From positions 744,001 to 808,000 of the forward strand of contig NW_027475143.1 of assembly GCF_051020985.1 (NCBI RefSeq): a DNA stretch of 64,000 nt. Direction: 5' to 3'. Position 1 is the first letter of the stretch; each line of letters starts with the position of its first letter. Shown here piece by piece: positions 50,819 through 63,940 of the stretch. The notes below the pieces were generated by a model. It did not search any database. It saw only the letters and a program-made list of their open reading frames with translations, and had not been told where the DNA came from. Both the position numbers and the translations under genes were made by a program. The stretch comes from Nomia melanderi. Lineage: Eukaryota; Arthropoda; Insecta; Hymenoptera; Halictidae.

Positions 50819-52515
50819 ATCTGGTGATATCTCGGGTGCTATTACAGATTGCGCAATAAATCAAAGTGCATTGTCTGCAGGAAGCCCTGGCGCATGATTC
50901 TGTGCAGCGGGAACGACCTCGGACCACCAGGGGCCGACAAAACTACAGTCTCATGCGGCCGGACACTCAGGGTCTGGGGAAAATCCAATATATATCTGGT
51001 GATATCTCGGGTCCTATTACAGATAGCGAAATAAACCAAAGCGAATTATCTGCAGGATGCCCTGGCGCATGAATCTGTGCAGCGGGAGCGACCTCGGTCC
51101 ACCAGGGGCCGAGAAAACCACCGTCTCATGGGGCTGGACACTCAGGGTGAGGGAAATATCCAATATATATCTGGTGATATCTCGGGTGCTATTACAGATA
51201 GCGCAATGAATCAAAGTGCATTGTCTGTAGGAGGCCCTGGCGCATGAATCTGTGCAGCAGGAACGACCTCGGACCACCAGGGGCCGAGAAAACCACCGTC
51301 TCATGGGGCCGGACACTCAGGGTCAGGGAAAAATCCAATATATATCTGGTGATATCTCGGGTGCTAGTATAGATAGCGCAATAAACCAAAGTGAGTTATC
51401 TGTAGGAGGCCCTGGCGCATGAATCTGTGCAGCGGGAACGACCTCGGACCACCAGGGGCCGAGAAAACCACCGTCCCGAGGGGCCGGACACTTAGGGTCA
51501 GTGAAAAATCCAATATATATCTGGTGATATCTCGGGTGCTATTACAGATAGCGCAATAAATCAAAGTGAATTATCTGCAGGAGGCCCTGTCGCATGAATC
51601 TGTGCAACGGGAACGGCCTCGGACCCGTAGGGGCCGAGAAAATCACCGTCTCATGGGGCCGGACAGTCAGGGTCAGGGAAAAATCCTATATATATCTGGT
51701 GATATCTTGGGTGCTATTAGAGATAGCGCAATAAATCAAAGTGCATTGTCTGTAGGAGGCCCTGGCGCACGAATCTGTGCAGCGGGAACGACCTCGGACC
51801 ACCAGGGGCCGAGAAAACAACCGTCTCATGGGGCCGGACACTCAGGGTCAGTGAAAAATACAATATATATCTGGTGATATCTCGGCTGCTATTACAGATA
51901 GCGCAATAAATCAAAGTGCATTGTCTGTAGAAGGCCCTGGCGCATGAATCTCTGCAGCGGGAACGACCTCGGACCACCAGGGGCCGAGAAAACCACAGTC
52001 TCATGGGGCCGGACACTCAGGGTCAGGGGACAATCCAATATATATCTGGTGATATCTCGGGTGCTATTAGTGATAGCGCAATAAACCAAAGTGAATTGTC
52101 TGCAAGAGGCCCTGGTGCATGAATCTGTGCAGCGGGAACGACCTCGGATCACCAGGGGCCGAGAAAACCACCATCTCATGGGGCCGGACACTTAGATTCA
52201 GGGGAAAATCCAATATATATCTGGTGATATCTCGGGTGCTATTAGAGATAGCCCAATAAACCAAAGTGCATTGTCTGCAGGAAGCCCTGGCGCATGATTC
52301 TGTGCAGCGGGAACGACCTCGGACCACCAGGGGCCGAGAAAATCACCGTCTCATCGGGCCGGACTGTAAGGGTCAGGGAAAAACCCAATATATATCTGGT
52401 GATATCTAGGGTGCTATTAGAGATACCGCAATAAATCAAAGTGCATTGTCTGTAGGAGGCCCTGGCGAATGAATCTGTGCAGCAGGAACGACCTCAGACC
52501 ACCAGGGGCCGAGAA

Positions 52516-52568
52516 AATTAGTGATATTCGGAATCCGTCACCCAAGGTCATGTAAAAATGCAGCATAT
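52516..52568 (+). repeat. Diverged mosaic segment 3
   Basis: Same diverged segment, preceded by CCTCAGACC instead of CCTCGGACC. It follows the GGCGAATGA / GCAGCAGGAACG monomer half, as does segment 1. Confidence 0.85.
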
Positions 52569-53141
52569 ATCTGGTGATATCTCGGGTGCTATTACAGATA
52601 GCGCAATAAATCAAAGTGCATTGTCTGTAGGAGGCCCTGGCGCATGAATCTGTGCAGCGGAAACGACCTCGGACCACCAGGGGCCGAGAAAACCACAGTC
52701 TCATGGGGCCGGACACTCAAGGTCAGGGGAAAATCCAATATATATCTGGTGATATCTCGGGTGCTATTCGAGATAGCGCAATAAACCAAAGTGAATTATC
52801 TGTAGGAGGCCCTGGCGCATGTATCTGTGCAGCGGGAACGACCTCGGACCACCAGGGGCCGAGAAAACCACAGTCTCATGGGGCCGGACACTCAGGGTCA
52901 GGGGAAAATCCAATATATGTCTGGTGATATCTCGGGTGCTATTACAGATAGCGCAATAAACCAACGCGCATTGTCTGTAGGAGGCCCTGGCGCATGTATC
53001 TGTGCAGCGGGAACGACCTCGGACCACCAGGGGCCGAGAAAACCACCGTCTCATTGGGCCGGACACTCAGGGTCGGGGAAAAATCGAATATACATCTGGT
53101 GATATCTCGGGTGCTATTAGAGATAGCGCAAAAAAACAAAG

Positions 53142-55166
53142 TGAATTATCTGCAGGAAGCCGTGGCGCATGATTCTGCGCAGGGGGAACGACCACGGACG
53201 ACCAGGGTCCGAGAAAACCACCGTCTCATGGGGCCGGACACTCAGGGTCAGGGAAAAATCCATCATATATCTGGTGATATATCAGGTGCCATTAGAGATA
53301 GCGCGATAAATCAAAGTGCATTGTCTGCAGGAGGCCCTGACGCATGAATCTGTGCAGCGGGAACGACCTCGGACCACCAGGGGCCGAGAAAACCACAGTC
53401 ACATGGTGCCGAGAACTCAGGGTCAGGCAAAAATCCAATATATATCTGGTGATATCTCGGGTGCTATTACAGATAGCGCAATAAACCAACGCGCATTGTC
53501 TGTAGGAGGCCATGGCGCATGAATCTGTGCAGCGGGAACGACCTCGGACCACCAGGGGCCGAGAAAACCACAGTCTCATGGGGCCGGACACTCAAGGTCA
53601 GGGGAAAATACCATATATATCTGGTGATATCTCGGGTGCTATTAGTGATAGCGCAATAAACCAAAGTGATTTGTCTGCAAGAGGCCCTGGTGCATGAATC
53701 TGTGCAGCGGGAACGACCTCGGATCACCAGGGGCCGAGAAAACCACCATCTCATGGGGCCGGACACTCAGGGTCAGGGGAAAATCCAATATATATCTGGT
53801 GATATCTCGGGTGCTATTAGAGATAGCGCAATGAATCAAAGTGCATTGTCTGTAGGAGGCCCTGGCGCATGAATCTGTGCAGCGGGAACGACCTCGGACC
53901 ACCAGGGGCCGAGAAAACCACCGTCTCATGGGGCCGGACACTCTGGTTCAGGGAAAAATCCAATATATATGTGGTGATATCTCGGGTGCTATTACAGATA
54001 GCGCATTAAACCAAAGTGCATTGTCTGTAGGAGGCCCTGGCGCATGAATCTGTGCAGCGGGAACGACCTCGGACCACCAGGGGCCGAGAAAACCACCGTC
54101 CCCAGGGGTCGGACACTTAGGGTCAGTGAAATATCCAGTATATATCTGGTGATATCTCGGGTGCTATTACAGATAGCGCAATAAATCAAAGTGAATTATC
54201 TGCAGGAGGCCCTGGCGCATGAATCTGTGCAACGGGAACGACCTCGGACCACCAGGGGCCGAGAAAACCACAGTCTCATGGGGCCGGACACTCAGGGTCA
54301 GGGAAAAATCCAATATATATCTGGTGATATCTTGGGTGCTGTTAGAGATAGCGCAATAAACCAAAGTGAATTATCTGCAGGAGGCCCTGGCGCATGAATC
54401 TGTGCAGCGGGAACGACCTCGGACCACCAGAGGCCGAGAAAACTACAGTCTCATGCGGCCGGACACTCAGGGTCTGGGGAAAATGCAATATATATCTGGT
54501 GATATCTCGGGTTCTATTACAGATAGCGCAATAAATCAAAGTGTATTGTCAGTAGGAGGCCGTGGCGCATGAATCTGGGCAGCGGGAACGACCTCGGACC
54601 ACCAGGGACCGAGAAGACCACCGTCTCATGGGGCCGGCCACTCAGGGTCAGGGGAAAATCCAATATATATCTGGTGATATCTCGGGTGCTATTAGAGATA
54701 GCGCAATAAGCCAAAGGGAATTATCTGCAGGACGCCCTGGCGCATGCATCTGTGCAGCGGGAACGACCTAGGACCACCAGGGGCCGAGAAAACCACCGTC
54801 TCATGGGGCCGGACACTCAGGGTAAGGGAAAAATCCAATATATATCTGGTGATATCTCGGGTGCTATTAGAGATAGCGCAATAAACGAAACTGAATTATC
54901 TGCAGGAGGCCCTGGCGCATGAATCTGTGCAGCGGGAACGACCTCGGACCACCAGGGGCCGAGAAAACCACCGTCTCATGGGGCCGGACACTCAGGGTCA
55001 GGGAAAAATCCAATATATATCTGGTGATATTTCGGGTGCTATTAGAGATAGCGCAATAAACGAAAGTGAATTATCTGCAGGAGGCACTGGCGCATGAATC
55101 AGTGCAGCGGGAACGACCTCGGACCACCAGGGGCCGAGAAAACCACCGTTTCATGGGGCCGGACAC
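53142..55166 (+). repeat. Interspersed duplicate M, copy 1 (2,025 bp)
   Basis: It matches 58740-60764 at a shift of 5,598 bp. Unusual markers are GATTCTGCGCAGGGGGAACG, ATCAGGTGCC, CCATGGCGC, GTCTGCAAGAGG and GCATGCATCTG. Only a few substitutions separate the copies, for example CAGGGTCAGG at 54641 versus CAGCGTCAGG at 60241, and ACCACCATC versus ACCAACATC near 59341. Confidence 0.8.
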
Positions 55167-55380
55167 CCAGAGTCAGGGGAAATTCCAATATATATCTGGT
55201 GATATCTCGGGTGATATTAGAGATAGCGCAATAAACCAAAGTGAATTATCTGCAGGAGGCCCTGGCGCATGAATCTGTGCAGCGGGAACGACCTCGGTCC
55301 ACCAGGGGTCGAGAAAACCACCGTCTCATGGTGCTGGACACTCAGGGTGAGGGAAATATCCAATATATATCTGGTGATAT

Positions 55381-57129
55381 CTCGGGTGCTATTAGAGATA
55401 GCGCAATAAACCAAGTGAGTTATCTGCAGGAGGCCCTGGCGCCTGAATCTGTGCAGCGGGAACGACCTCGGACCACCAGGGTCCGAAAAAACCACAGTCT
55501 CATGGGGCCGGACACTCAGGGTCAGGGGAAAATCCAATATATATCTGGTGATATCTCGGGTCCTATTACAGATAGCGAAATAAATCAAAGTGCATTGTCT
55601 GTAGGAGGCCCTGGCGCATGAATCTGTGCAGCGGGATAGACCTCGGACCACCAGGGGCCGAGAAAACCACCGTCTCATGGGGCCGGACACTCAGAGTCAG
55701 GGGAAAATCCAATATATATCTGGTGATATCTCGGGTGCTATTACAGATAGCGCAATGAATCAAAGTGCATTGTCTGTAGGAGGCCCTGGCGCATGAATCT
55801 GTGCAGCGGGAACGACCTCGGACCACCAGGGGCCGAGAAAACCACCGTCTCATGGGGCCGGACACTCTGGTTCAGGGAAAAATCCAATATATATGTGGTG
55901 ATATCTCGGGTGCTATTACAGATAGCGCATTAAACCAAAGTGCATTGTCTGTAGGAGGCCCTGGCGCATGAATCTGTGCAGCGGGAACGACCTCGGACCA
56001 CCAGGGGCCGAGAAAACTACAGTCTCATGCGGCCGGACACTCAGGGTCTGGGGAAAATGCAATATATATCTGGTGATATCTCGGGTCCTATTACAGATAG
56101 CGAAATAAATCAAAGTGCATTGTCTGTAGGAGGCCCTGGCGCATGAATCTGTGCAGCGGGATAGACCTCGGACCACCAGGGGCCGAGAAAACTACCGTCT
56201 CATGGGGCCGGACACTCAGGGTCAGGGGAAAATCCAATATATATCTGGTGATATCTCGGGTGCTATTATATATAGCGCAACAAACCAAAGTGAGTTATCT
56301 GTAGGAGGCCCTGGCGCATGAATCTGTGCAGCGGGAACGACCTCGGACCACCAGGGGCCGAGAAAACCACCGTCCCCAGGGGCCGGACACTTAGGGTCAG
56401 TGAAATATCCAATATATATCTGGTGATATCTCGGGTGCTATTACAGATAGCGCAATGAATCAAAGTGAATTATCTGCAGGAGGCCCTGGCGCATGAATCT
56501 GTGCAACGGGAACGACCTCGGACCACCAGGGGCCGAAAAAACCACAGTCTCATGGGGCCGGACACTCAGAGTCAGGGAAAAATCCAATATATATCTGGTG
56601 ATATCTTGGGTGCTGTTAGAGATAGCGCAATAAACCAAAGTGAATTATCTGCAGGAGGTCCTGGCGCATGAATCTGTGCAGCGGGAACGACCTCGGACCA
56701 CCAGAGGCCGAGAAAACTACAGTCACATGCGGCCGGACACTCAGGGTCTGGGGAAAATGCAATATATATCTGGTGATATCTCGGGCGCTATTAGAGATAG
56801 CGCAATAAACCAAAGTGAATTATCTGCAGGAGGCCCTGGCGCATGAATCTGTGCAGCGGGAACGACCTCGGTCCACCAGAGGCCGAGAAAACCACCGTCT
56901 CATGGGGCTGGACACTCAGGGTGAGGGAAATATCCAATATATATCTGGTGATATCTCGGGTGCTATTAGAGATAGCGCAATAAACGAAACTGAATTATCT
57001 GCAGGAAGCCGTGGCGCATGATTCTGCGCAGGGGGAACGACCACGGACGACCAGGGTCCGAGAAAACCACCGTCTCATGGGGCCGGACACTCAGGGTCAG
57101 GGAAAAATCCATCATATATCTGGTGATAT
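55381..57129 (+). repeat. 10-monomer tandem duplicate, copy 1 (1,749 bp)
   Basis: This block and the next are direct tandem copies of exactly 1,749 bp, each with one 174-bp monomer. At the copy junction, CCATCATATATC upstream belongs to the type whose continuation at 58879 is ATCAGGTGCC. From 57130 the sequence returns to the block start (CTCGGGTGCTATTAGAG, as at 55381). The crossover is within 57113-57130. Confidence 0.85.
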
Positions 57130-58878
57130 CTCGGGTGCTATTAGAGATAGCGCAATAAACCAAGTGAGTTATCTGCAGGAGGCCCTGGCGCCTGAATCTG
57201 TGCAGCGGGAACGACCTCGGACCACCAGGGTCCGAAAAAACCACAGTCTCATGGGGCCGGACACTCAGGGTCAGGGGAAAATCCAATATATATCTGGTGA
57301 TATCTCGGGTCCTATTACAGATAGCGAAATAAATCAAAGTGCATTGTCTGTAGGAGGCCCTGGCGCATGAATCTGTGCAGCGGGATAGACCTCGGACCAC
57401 CAGGGGCCGAGAAAACCACCGTCTCATGGGGCCGGACACTCAGAGTCAGGGGAAAATCCAATATATATCTGGTGATATCTCGGGTGCTATTACAGATAGC
57501 GCAATGAATCAAAGTGCATTGTCTGTAGGAGGCCCTGGCGCATGAATCTGTGCAGCGGGAACGACCTCGGACCACCAGGGGCCGAGAAAACCACCGTCTC
57601 ATGGGGCCGGACACTCTGGTTCAGGGAAAAATCCAATATATATGTGGTGATATCTCGGGTGCTATTACAGATAGCGCATTAAACCAAAGTGCATTGTCTG
57701 TAGGAGGCCCTGGCGCATGAATCTGTGCAGCGGGAACGACCTCGGACCACCAGGGGCCGAGAAAACTACAGTCTCATGCGGCCGGACACTCAGGGTCTGG
57801 GGAAAATGCAATATATATCTGGTGATATCTCGGGTCCTATTACAGATAGCGAAATAAATCAAAGTGCATTGTCTGTAGGAGGCCCTGGCGCATGAATCTG
57901 TGCAGCGGGATAGACCTCGGACCACCAGGGGCCGAGAAAACTACCGTCTCATGGGGCCGGACACTCAGGGTCAGGGGAAAATCCAATATATATCTGGTGA
58001 TATCTCGGGTGCTATTATATATAGCGCAACAAACCAAAGTGAGTTATCTGTAGGAGGCCCTGGCGCATGAATCTGTGCAGCGGGAACGACCTCGGACCAC
58101 CAGGGGCCGAGAAAACCACCGTCCCCAGGGGCCGGACACTTAGGGTCAGTGAAATATCCAATATATATCTGGTGATATCTCGGGTGCTATTACAGATAGC
58201 GCAATGAATCAAAGTGAATTATCTGCAGGAGGCCCTGGCGCATGAATCTGTGCAACGGGAACGACCTCGGACCACCAGGGGCCGAAAAAACCACAGTCTC
58301 ATGGGGCCGGACACTCAGAGTCAGGGAAAAATCCAATATATATCTGGTGATATCTTGGGTGCTGTTAGAGATAGCGCAATAAACCAAAGTGAATTATCTG
58401 CAGGAGGTCCTGGCGCATGAATCTGTGCAGCGGGAACGACCTCGGACCACCAGAGGCCGAGAAAACTACAGTCACATGCGGCCGGACACTCAGGGTCTGG
58501 GGAAAATGCAATATATATCTGGTGATATCTCGGGCGCTATTAGAGATAGCGCAATAAACCAAAGTGAATTATCTGCAGGAGGCCCTGGCGCATGAATCTG
58601 TGCAGCGGGAACGACCTCGGTCCACCAGAGGCCGAGAAAACCACCGTCTCATGGGGCTGGACACTCAGGGTGAGGGAAATATCCAATATATATCTGGTGA
58701 TATCTCGGGTGCTATTAGAGATAGCGCAATAAACGAAACTGAATTATCTGCAGGAAGCCGTGGCGCATGATTCTGCGCAGGGGGAACGACCACGGACGAC
58801 CAGGGTCCGAGAAAACCACCGTCTCATGGGGCCGGACACTCAGGGTCAGGGAAAAATCCATCATATATCTGGTGATAT
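57130..58878 (+). repeat. 10-monomer tandem duplicate, copy 2 (1,749 bp)
   Basis: Second tandem copy, apparently near-identical to 55381-57129. At 58879 it runs on into the ATCAGGTGCC sequence that originally followed this block, as at 53281. This shows which of the two copies keeps the ancestral right flank. Confidence 0.85.
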
Positions 58879-60764
58879 ATCAGGTGCCATTAGAGATAGC
58901 GCGATAAATCAAAGTGCATTGTCTGCAGGAGGCCCTGACGCATGAATCTGTGCAGCGGGAACGACCTCGGACCACCAGGGGCCGAGAAAACCACAGTCAC
59001 ATGGTGCCGAGAACTCAGGGTCAGGCAAAAATCCAATATATATCTGGTGATATCTCGGGTGCTATTACAGATAGCGCAATAAACCAACGCGCATTGTCTG
59101 TAGGAGGCCATGGCGCATGAATCTGTGCAGCGGGAACGACCTCGGACCACCAGGGGCCGAGAAAACCACAGTCTCATGGGGCCGGACACTCAAGGTCAGG
59201 GGAAAATACCATATATATCTGGTGATATCTCGGGTGCTATTAGTGATAGCGCAATAAACCAAAGTGATTTGTCTGCAAGAGGCCCTGGTGCATGAATCTG
59301 TGCAGCGGGAACGACCTCGGATCACCAGGGGCCGAGAAAACCAACATCTCATGGGGCCGGACACTCAGGGTCAGGGGAAAATCCAATATATATCTGGTGA
59401 TATCTCGGGTGCTATTAGAGATAGCGCAATGAATCAAAGTGCATTGTCTGTAGGAGGCCCTGGCGCATGAATCTGTGCAGCGGGAACGACCTCGGACCAC
59501 CAGGGGCCGAGAAAACCACCGTCTCATGGGGCCGGACACTCTGGTTCAGGGAAAAATCCAATATATATGTGGTGATATCTCGGGTGCTATTACAGATAGC
59601 GCATTAAACCAAAGTGCATTGTCTGTAGGAGGCCCTGGCGCATGAATCTGTGCAGCGGGAACGACCTCGGACCACCAGGGGCCGAGAAAACCACCGTCCC
59701 CAGGGGTCGGACACTTAGGGTCAGTGAAATATCCAGTATATATCTGGTGATATCTCGGGTGCTATTACAGATAGCGCAATAAATCAAAGTGAATTATCTG
59801 CAGGAGGCCCTGGCGCATGAATCTGTGCAACGGGAACGACCTCGGACCACCAGGGGCCGAGAAAACCACAGTCTCATGGGGCCGGACACTCAGGGTCAGG
59901 GAAAAATCCAATATATATCTGGTGATATCTTGGGTGCTGTTAGAGATAGCGCAATAAACCAAAGTGAATTATCTGCAGGAGGCCCTGGCGCATGAATCTG
60001 TGCAGCGGGAACGACCTCGGACCACCAGAGGCCGAGAAAACTACAGTCTCATGCGGCCGGACACTCAGGGTCTGGGGAAAATGCAATATATATCTGGTGA
60101 TATCTCGGGTTCTATTACAGATAGCGCAATAAATCAAAGTGTATTGTCAGTAGGAGGCCGTGGCGCATGAATCTGGGCAGCGGGAACGACCTCGGACCAC
60201 CAGGGACCGAGAAGACCACCGTCTCATGGGGCCGGCCACTCAGCGTCAGGGGAAAATCCAATATATATCTGGTGATATCTCGGGTGCTATTAGAGATAGC
60301 GCAATAAGCCAAAGGGAATTATCTGCAGGACGCCCTGGCGCATGCATCTGTGCAGCGGGAACGACCTAGGACCACCAGGGGCCGAGAAAACCACCGTCTC
60401 ATGGGGCCGGACACTCAGGGTAAGGGAAAAATCCAATATATATCTGGTGATATCTCGGGTGCTATTAGAGATAGCGCAATAAACGAAACTGAATTATCTG
60501 CAGGAGGCCCTGGCGCATGAATCTGTGCAGCGGGAACGACCTCGGACCACCAGGGGCCGAGAAAACCACCGTCTCATGGGGCCGGACACTCAGGGTCAGG
60601 GAAAAATCCAATATATATCTGGTGATATTTCGGGTGCTATTAGAGATAGCGCAATAAACGAAAGTGAATTATCTGCAGGAGGCACTGGCGCATGAATCAG
60701 TGCAGCGGGAACGACCTCGGACCACCAGGGGCCGAGAAAACCACCGTTTCATGGGGCCGGACAC
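58740..60764 (+). repeat. Interspersed duplicate M, copy 2 (2,025 bp)
   Basis: This is the second copy of the 53142-55166 block. Its left end is marked by AAACTGAATT against AAAGTGAATT in copy 1. Its right end is where GGACAC is followed by TTAGGG instead of CCAGAG (60765). It overlaps the end of the 10-monomer duplicate at 57130-58878. Confidence 0.8.
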
Positions 60765-62118
60765 TTAGGGTCAGTGAAATATCCAATATATATCTGGTGA
60801 TATCTCGGGTGCTATTACAGATAGCGCAATGAATCAAAGTGAGTTATCTGCAGGAGGCCCTGGCGCATGAATCTGTGCAGCGGGATAGACCTCGGACCAC
60901 CAGGGGCCGAGAAAACTACCGTCTCATGGGGCCGGACACTCAGGGTCAGGGGAAAATCCAATATATATCTGGTGATATCTCGGGTGCTATTATATATAGC
61001 GCAACAAACCAAAGTGAGTTATCTGTAGGAGGCCCTGGCGCATGAATCTGTGCAGCGGGAACGACCTCGGACCACCAGGGGCCGAGAAAACCACCGTCCC
61101 CAGGGGCCGGACACTTAGGGTCAGTGAAATATCCAATATATATCTGGTGATATCTCGGGTGCTATTACAGATAGCGCAATGAATCAAAGTGAATTATCTG
61201 CAGGAGGCCCTGGCGCATGAATCTGTGCAACGGGAACGACCTCGGACCACCAGGGGCCGAAAAAACCACAGTCTCATGGGGCCGGACACTCAGAGTCAGG
61301 GAAAAATCCAATATATATCTGGTGATATCTTGGGTGCTGTTAGAGATAGCGCAATAAACCAAAGTGAATTATCTGCAGGAGGTCCTGGCGCATGAATCTG
61401 TGCAGCGGGAACGACATCGGACCACCAGAGGCCGAGAAAACTACAGTCACATGCGGCCGGACACTCAGGGTCTGGGGAAAATGCAATATATATCTGGTGA
61501 TATCTCGGGCGCTATTAGAGATAGCGCAATAAACCAAAGTGAATTATCTGCAGGAGGCCCTGGCGCATGAATCTGTGCAGCGGGAACGACCTCGGTCCAC
61601 CAGAGGCCGAGAAAACCACCGTCTCATGGGGCTGGACACTCAGGGTGAGGGAAATATCCAATATATATCTGGTGATATCTCGGGTGCTATTACAGATAGC
61701 GAAATAAATCAAAGTGCATTGTCAGTAGGACGCCCTGGCGCATGTATCTGTGCAGCGGGAACGACCTCGGACCACCAGGGGCCGAGAAAACCACCGTCTC
61801 ATTGGGCCGGACACTCAGGGTCGGGGAAAAATCGAATATACATCTGGTGATATCTCGGGTGCTATTAGAGATAGCGCAAAAAACAAAGTGAATTATCTGC
61901 AGGAGGCCCTGCCGCATGAATCGGTGCAGCGGGAACGACCTCGGACCACCAGGGGCCGAGAAAACCACCGTCTCATAGGGCCGGACACTCAGGGTCAGGG
62001 AAAAATCCAATATATATCTGTTGATATCTCGGGTGCTATTAGAGATAGCGCAATAAACCAAAGTGCATTGTCTGCAGGAAGCCCTGGCGCATGATTCTGT
62101 GCAGCGGGAACGACCTCG
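60765..62118 (+). repeat. Mosaic monomers between M copy 2 and the terminal duplicate
   Basis: The first part (to about 61680) is mostly the 56.1-56.95 kb monomers at a shift of 4,724 bp, including GGATAGACC, CCGTCCCCAGGGG and GGTCCTGGCGC. The exchange into it lies between the GTTTCATGG at about 60746 and CTTAGGG at 60764. The rest contains GCGCATGTATC and a 1-bp loss in AGCGCAAAAAACAAAG near 61880. Confidence 0.7.
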
Positions 62119-62312
62119 GCCCACCAGGGGCCGAGAAAATCACCGTCTCATGGGGCCGGACTGTAAGGGTCAGGGAAAAACCCAATATATATCTGGTGAT
62201 ATCTAGGGTGCTATTAGAGATACCGCAATAAATCAAAGTGCATTGTCTGTAGGAGGCCCTGGCGAATGAATCTGTGCAGCAGGAACGACCTCGGACCACC
62301 AGGGGCCGAGAA

Positions 62313-62365
62313 AATTAGTGATATTCGGAATCCGTCACCCAAGGTCATGTAAAAATGCAGCATAT
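62313..62365 (+). repeat. Diverged mosaic segment 4 (counterpart of segment 1)
   Basis: It lies 11,722 bp to the right of segment 1 and is identical to it in the diverged part as far as I can read. It is part of the block copied from 50.4 kb. Confidence 0.85.
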
Positions 62366-62487
62366 ATCTGGTGATATCTCGGGTGCTATTACAGATAGCG
62401 CAATAAATCAAAGTGCATTGTCTGTAGGAGGCCCTGGCGCATGTATCTGTGCAGCGGGAACAACCTCGGACCACCAGGGGCCGAGAA

Positions 62488-62540
62488 AATTAGTGATATT
62501 CGGAATCCGTCACCCAAGGTCATGTAAAAATGCAGCATAT
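62488..62540 (+). repeat. Diverged mosaic segment 5 (counterpart of segment 2)
   Basis: It lies 11,722 bp to the right of segment 2. It reads GGAATCC where segment 2 has GGAGTCC, and the preceding half has GGGAACAACC. Confidence 0.85.
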
Positions 62541-63887
62541 ATCTGGTGATATCTCGGGTGCTATTACAGATTGCGCAATAAATCAAAGTGCATTGTCTGC
62601 AGGAAGCCCTGGCGCATGATTCTGTGCAGCGGGAACGACCTCGGACCACCAGGGGCCGACAAAACTACAGTCTCATGCGGCCGGACACTCAGGGTCTGGG
62701 GAAAATCCAATATATATCTGGTGATATCTCGGGTCCTATTACAGATAGCGAAATAAACCAAAGCGAATTATCTGCAGGATGCCCTGGCGCATGAATCTGT
62801 GCAGCGGGAACGACCTCGGTCCACCAGGGGCCGAGAAAACCACCGTCTCATGGGGCTGGACACTCAGGGTGAGGGAAGTATCCAATATATATCTGGTGAT
62901 ATCTCGGGTGCTATTACAGATAGCGCAATGAATCAAAGTGCATTGTCTGTAGGAGGCCCTGGCGCATGAATCTGTGCAGCAGGAACGACCTCGGACCACC
63001 AGAGACCGAGAAAACCACCGTCTCATGGGGCCGGACACTCAGGGTCAGGGAAAAATCCAATATATATCTGGTGATATCTCGGGTGCTATTATAGATAGCG
63101 CAATAAACCAAAGTGAGTTATCTGTAGGAGGCCCTGGCGCATGAATCTGTGCAGCGGGAACGACCTCGGACCACCAGGGGCCGAGAAAACCACCGTCCCG
63201 AGGGGCCGGACACATAGGGTCAGTGAAAAATCCAATATATATCTGGTGATATCTCGGGTGCTATTACAGATAGCGCAATAAATCAAAGTGAATTATCTGC
63301 AGGAGGCCCTGACGCATGAATCTGTGCAACGGGAACGACCTCGGAACCGTAGGGGCCGAGAAAACCACAGTCTCATGGGGCCGGACACTCAGGGTCAGGG
63401 GACAATCCAATATATATCTGGTGATATCTCGGGTGCTATTAGTGATAGCGCAATAAACCAAAGTGAATTGTCTGCAAGAGGCCCTGGTGCATGAATCTGT
63501 GCAGCGGGAACGACCTCGGATCACCAGGGGCCGAGAAAACCACCATCTCATGGGGCCGGACACTCAGATTCAGGGGAAAATCCAATATATATCTGGTGAT
63601 ATCTCGGGTGCTATTAGAGATAGCCCAATAAACCAAAGTGCATTGTCTGCAGGAAGCCCTGGCGCATGATTCTGTGCAGCGGGTACGACCTCGGACCACC
63701 AGGGGCCGAGAAAATCACCGTCTCATCGGGCCGGACTGTAAGGGTCAGGGAAAAACCCAATATATATCTGGTGATATCTAGGGTGCTATTAGAGATACCG
63801 CAATAAATCAAAGTGCATTGTCTGTAGGAGGCCCTGGCGAATGAATCTGTGCAGCAGGAACGACCTCAGACCACCAGGGGCCGAGAA

Positions 63888-63940
63888 AATTAGTGATATT
63901 CGGAATCCGTCACACAAGGTCATGTAAAAATGCAGCATAT
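63888..63940 (+). repeat. Diverged mosaic segment 6 (counterpart of segment 3)
   Basis: It lies 11,372 bp to the right of segment 3, with the same upstream CCTCAGACC. A private CACACAAGG replaces CACCCAAGG. Confidence 0.85.

Larger units (their letters stand above)
49863..53141 (+). repeat. E3: heterogeneous monomers including diverged mosaics
   Basis: About 19 monomers of mixed subtype with no clear internal HOR. The block includes GCGCATGCTTC and GCGCATGTATC variants that lose the periodic TGA, the GGACTGTAAGGG/GATATCTAGGG monomers (50437, 52366), and three mosaic monomers with a strongly diverged 50-bp segment. Register is 175 bp throughout. Much of it (50397-51642 and 51993-52628) is repeated at the right end of the window. 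Confidence 0.75.
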
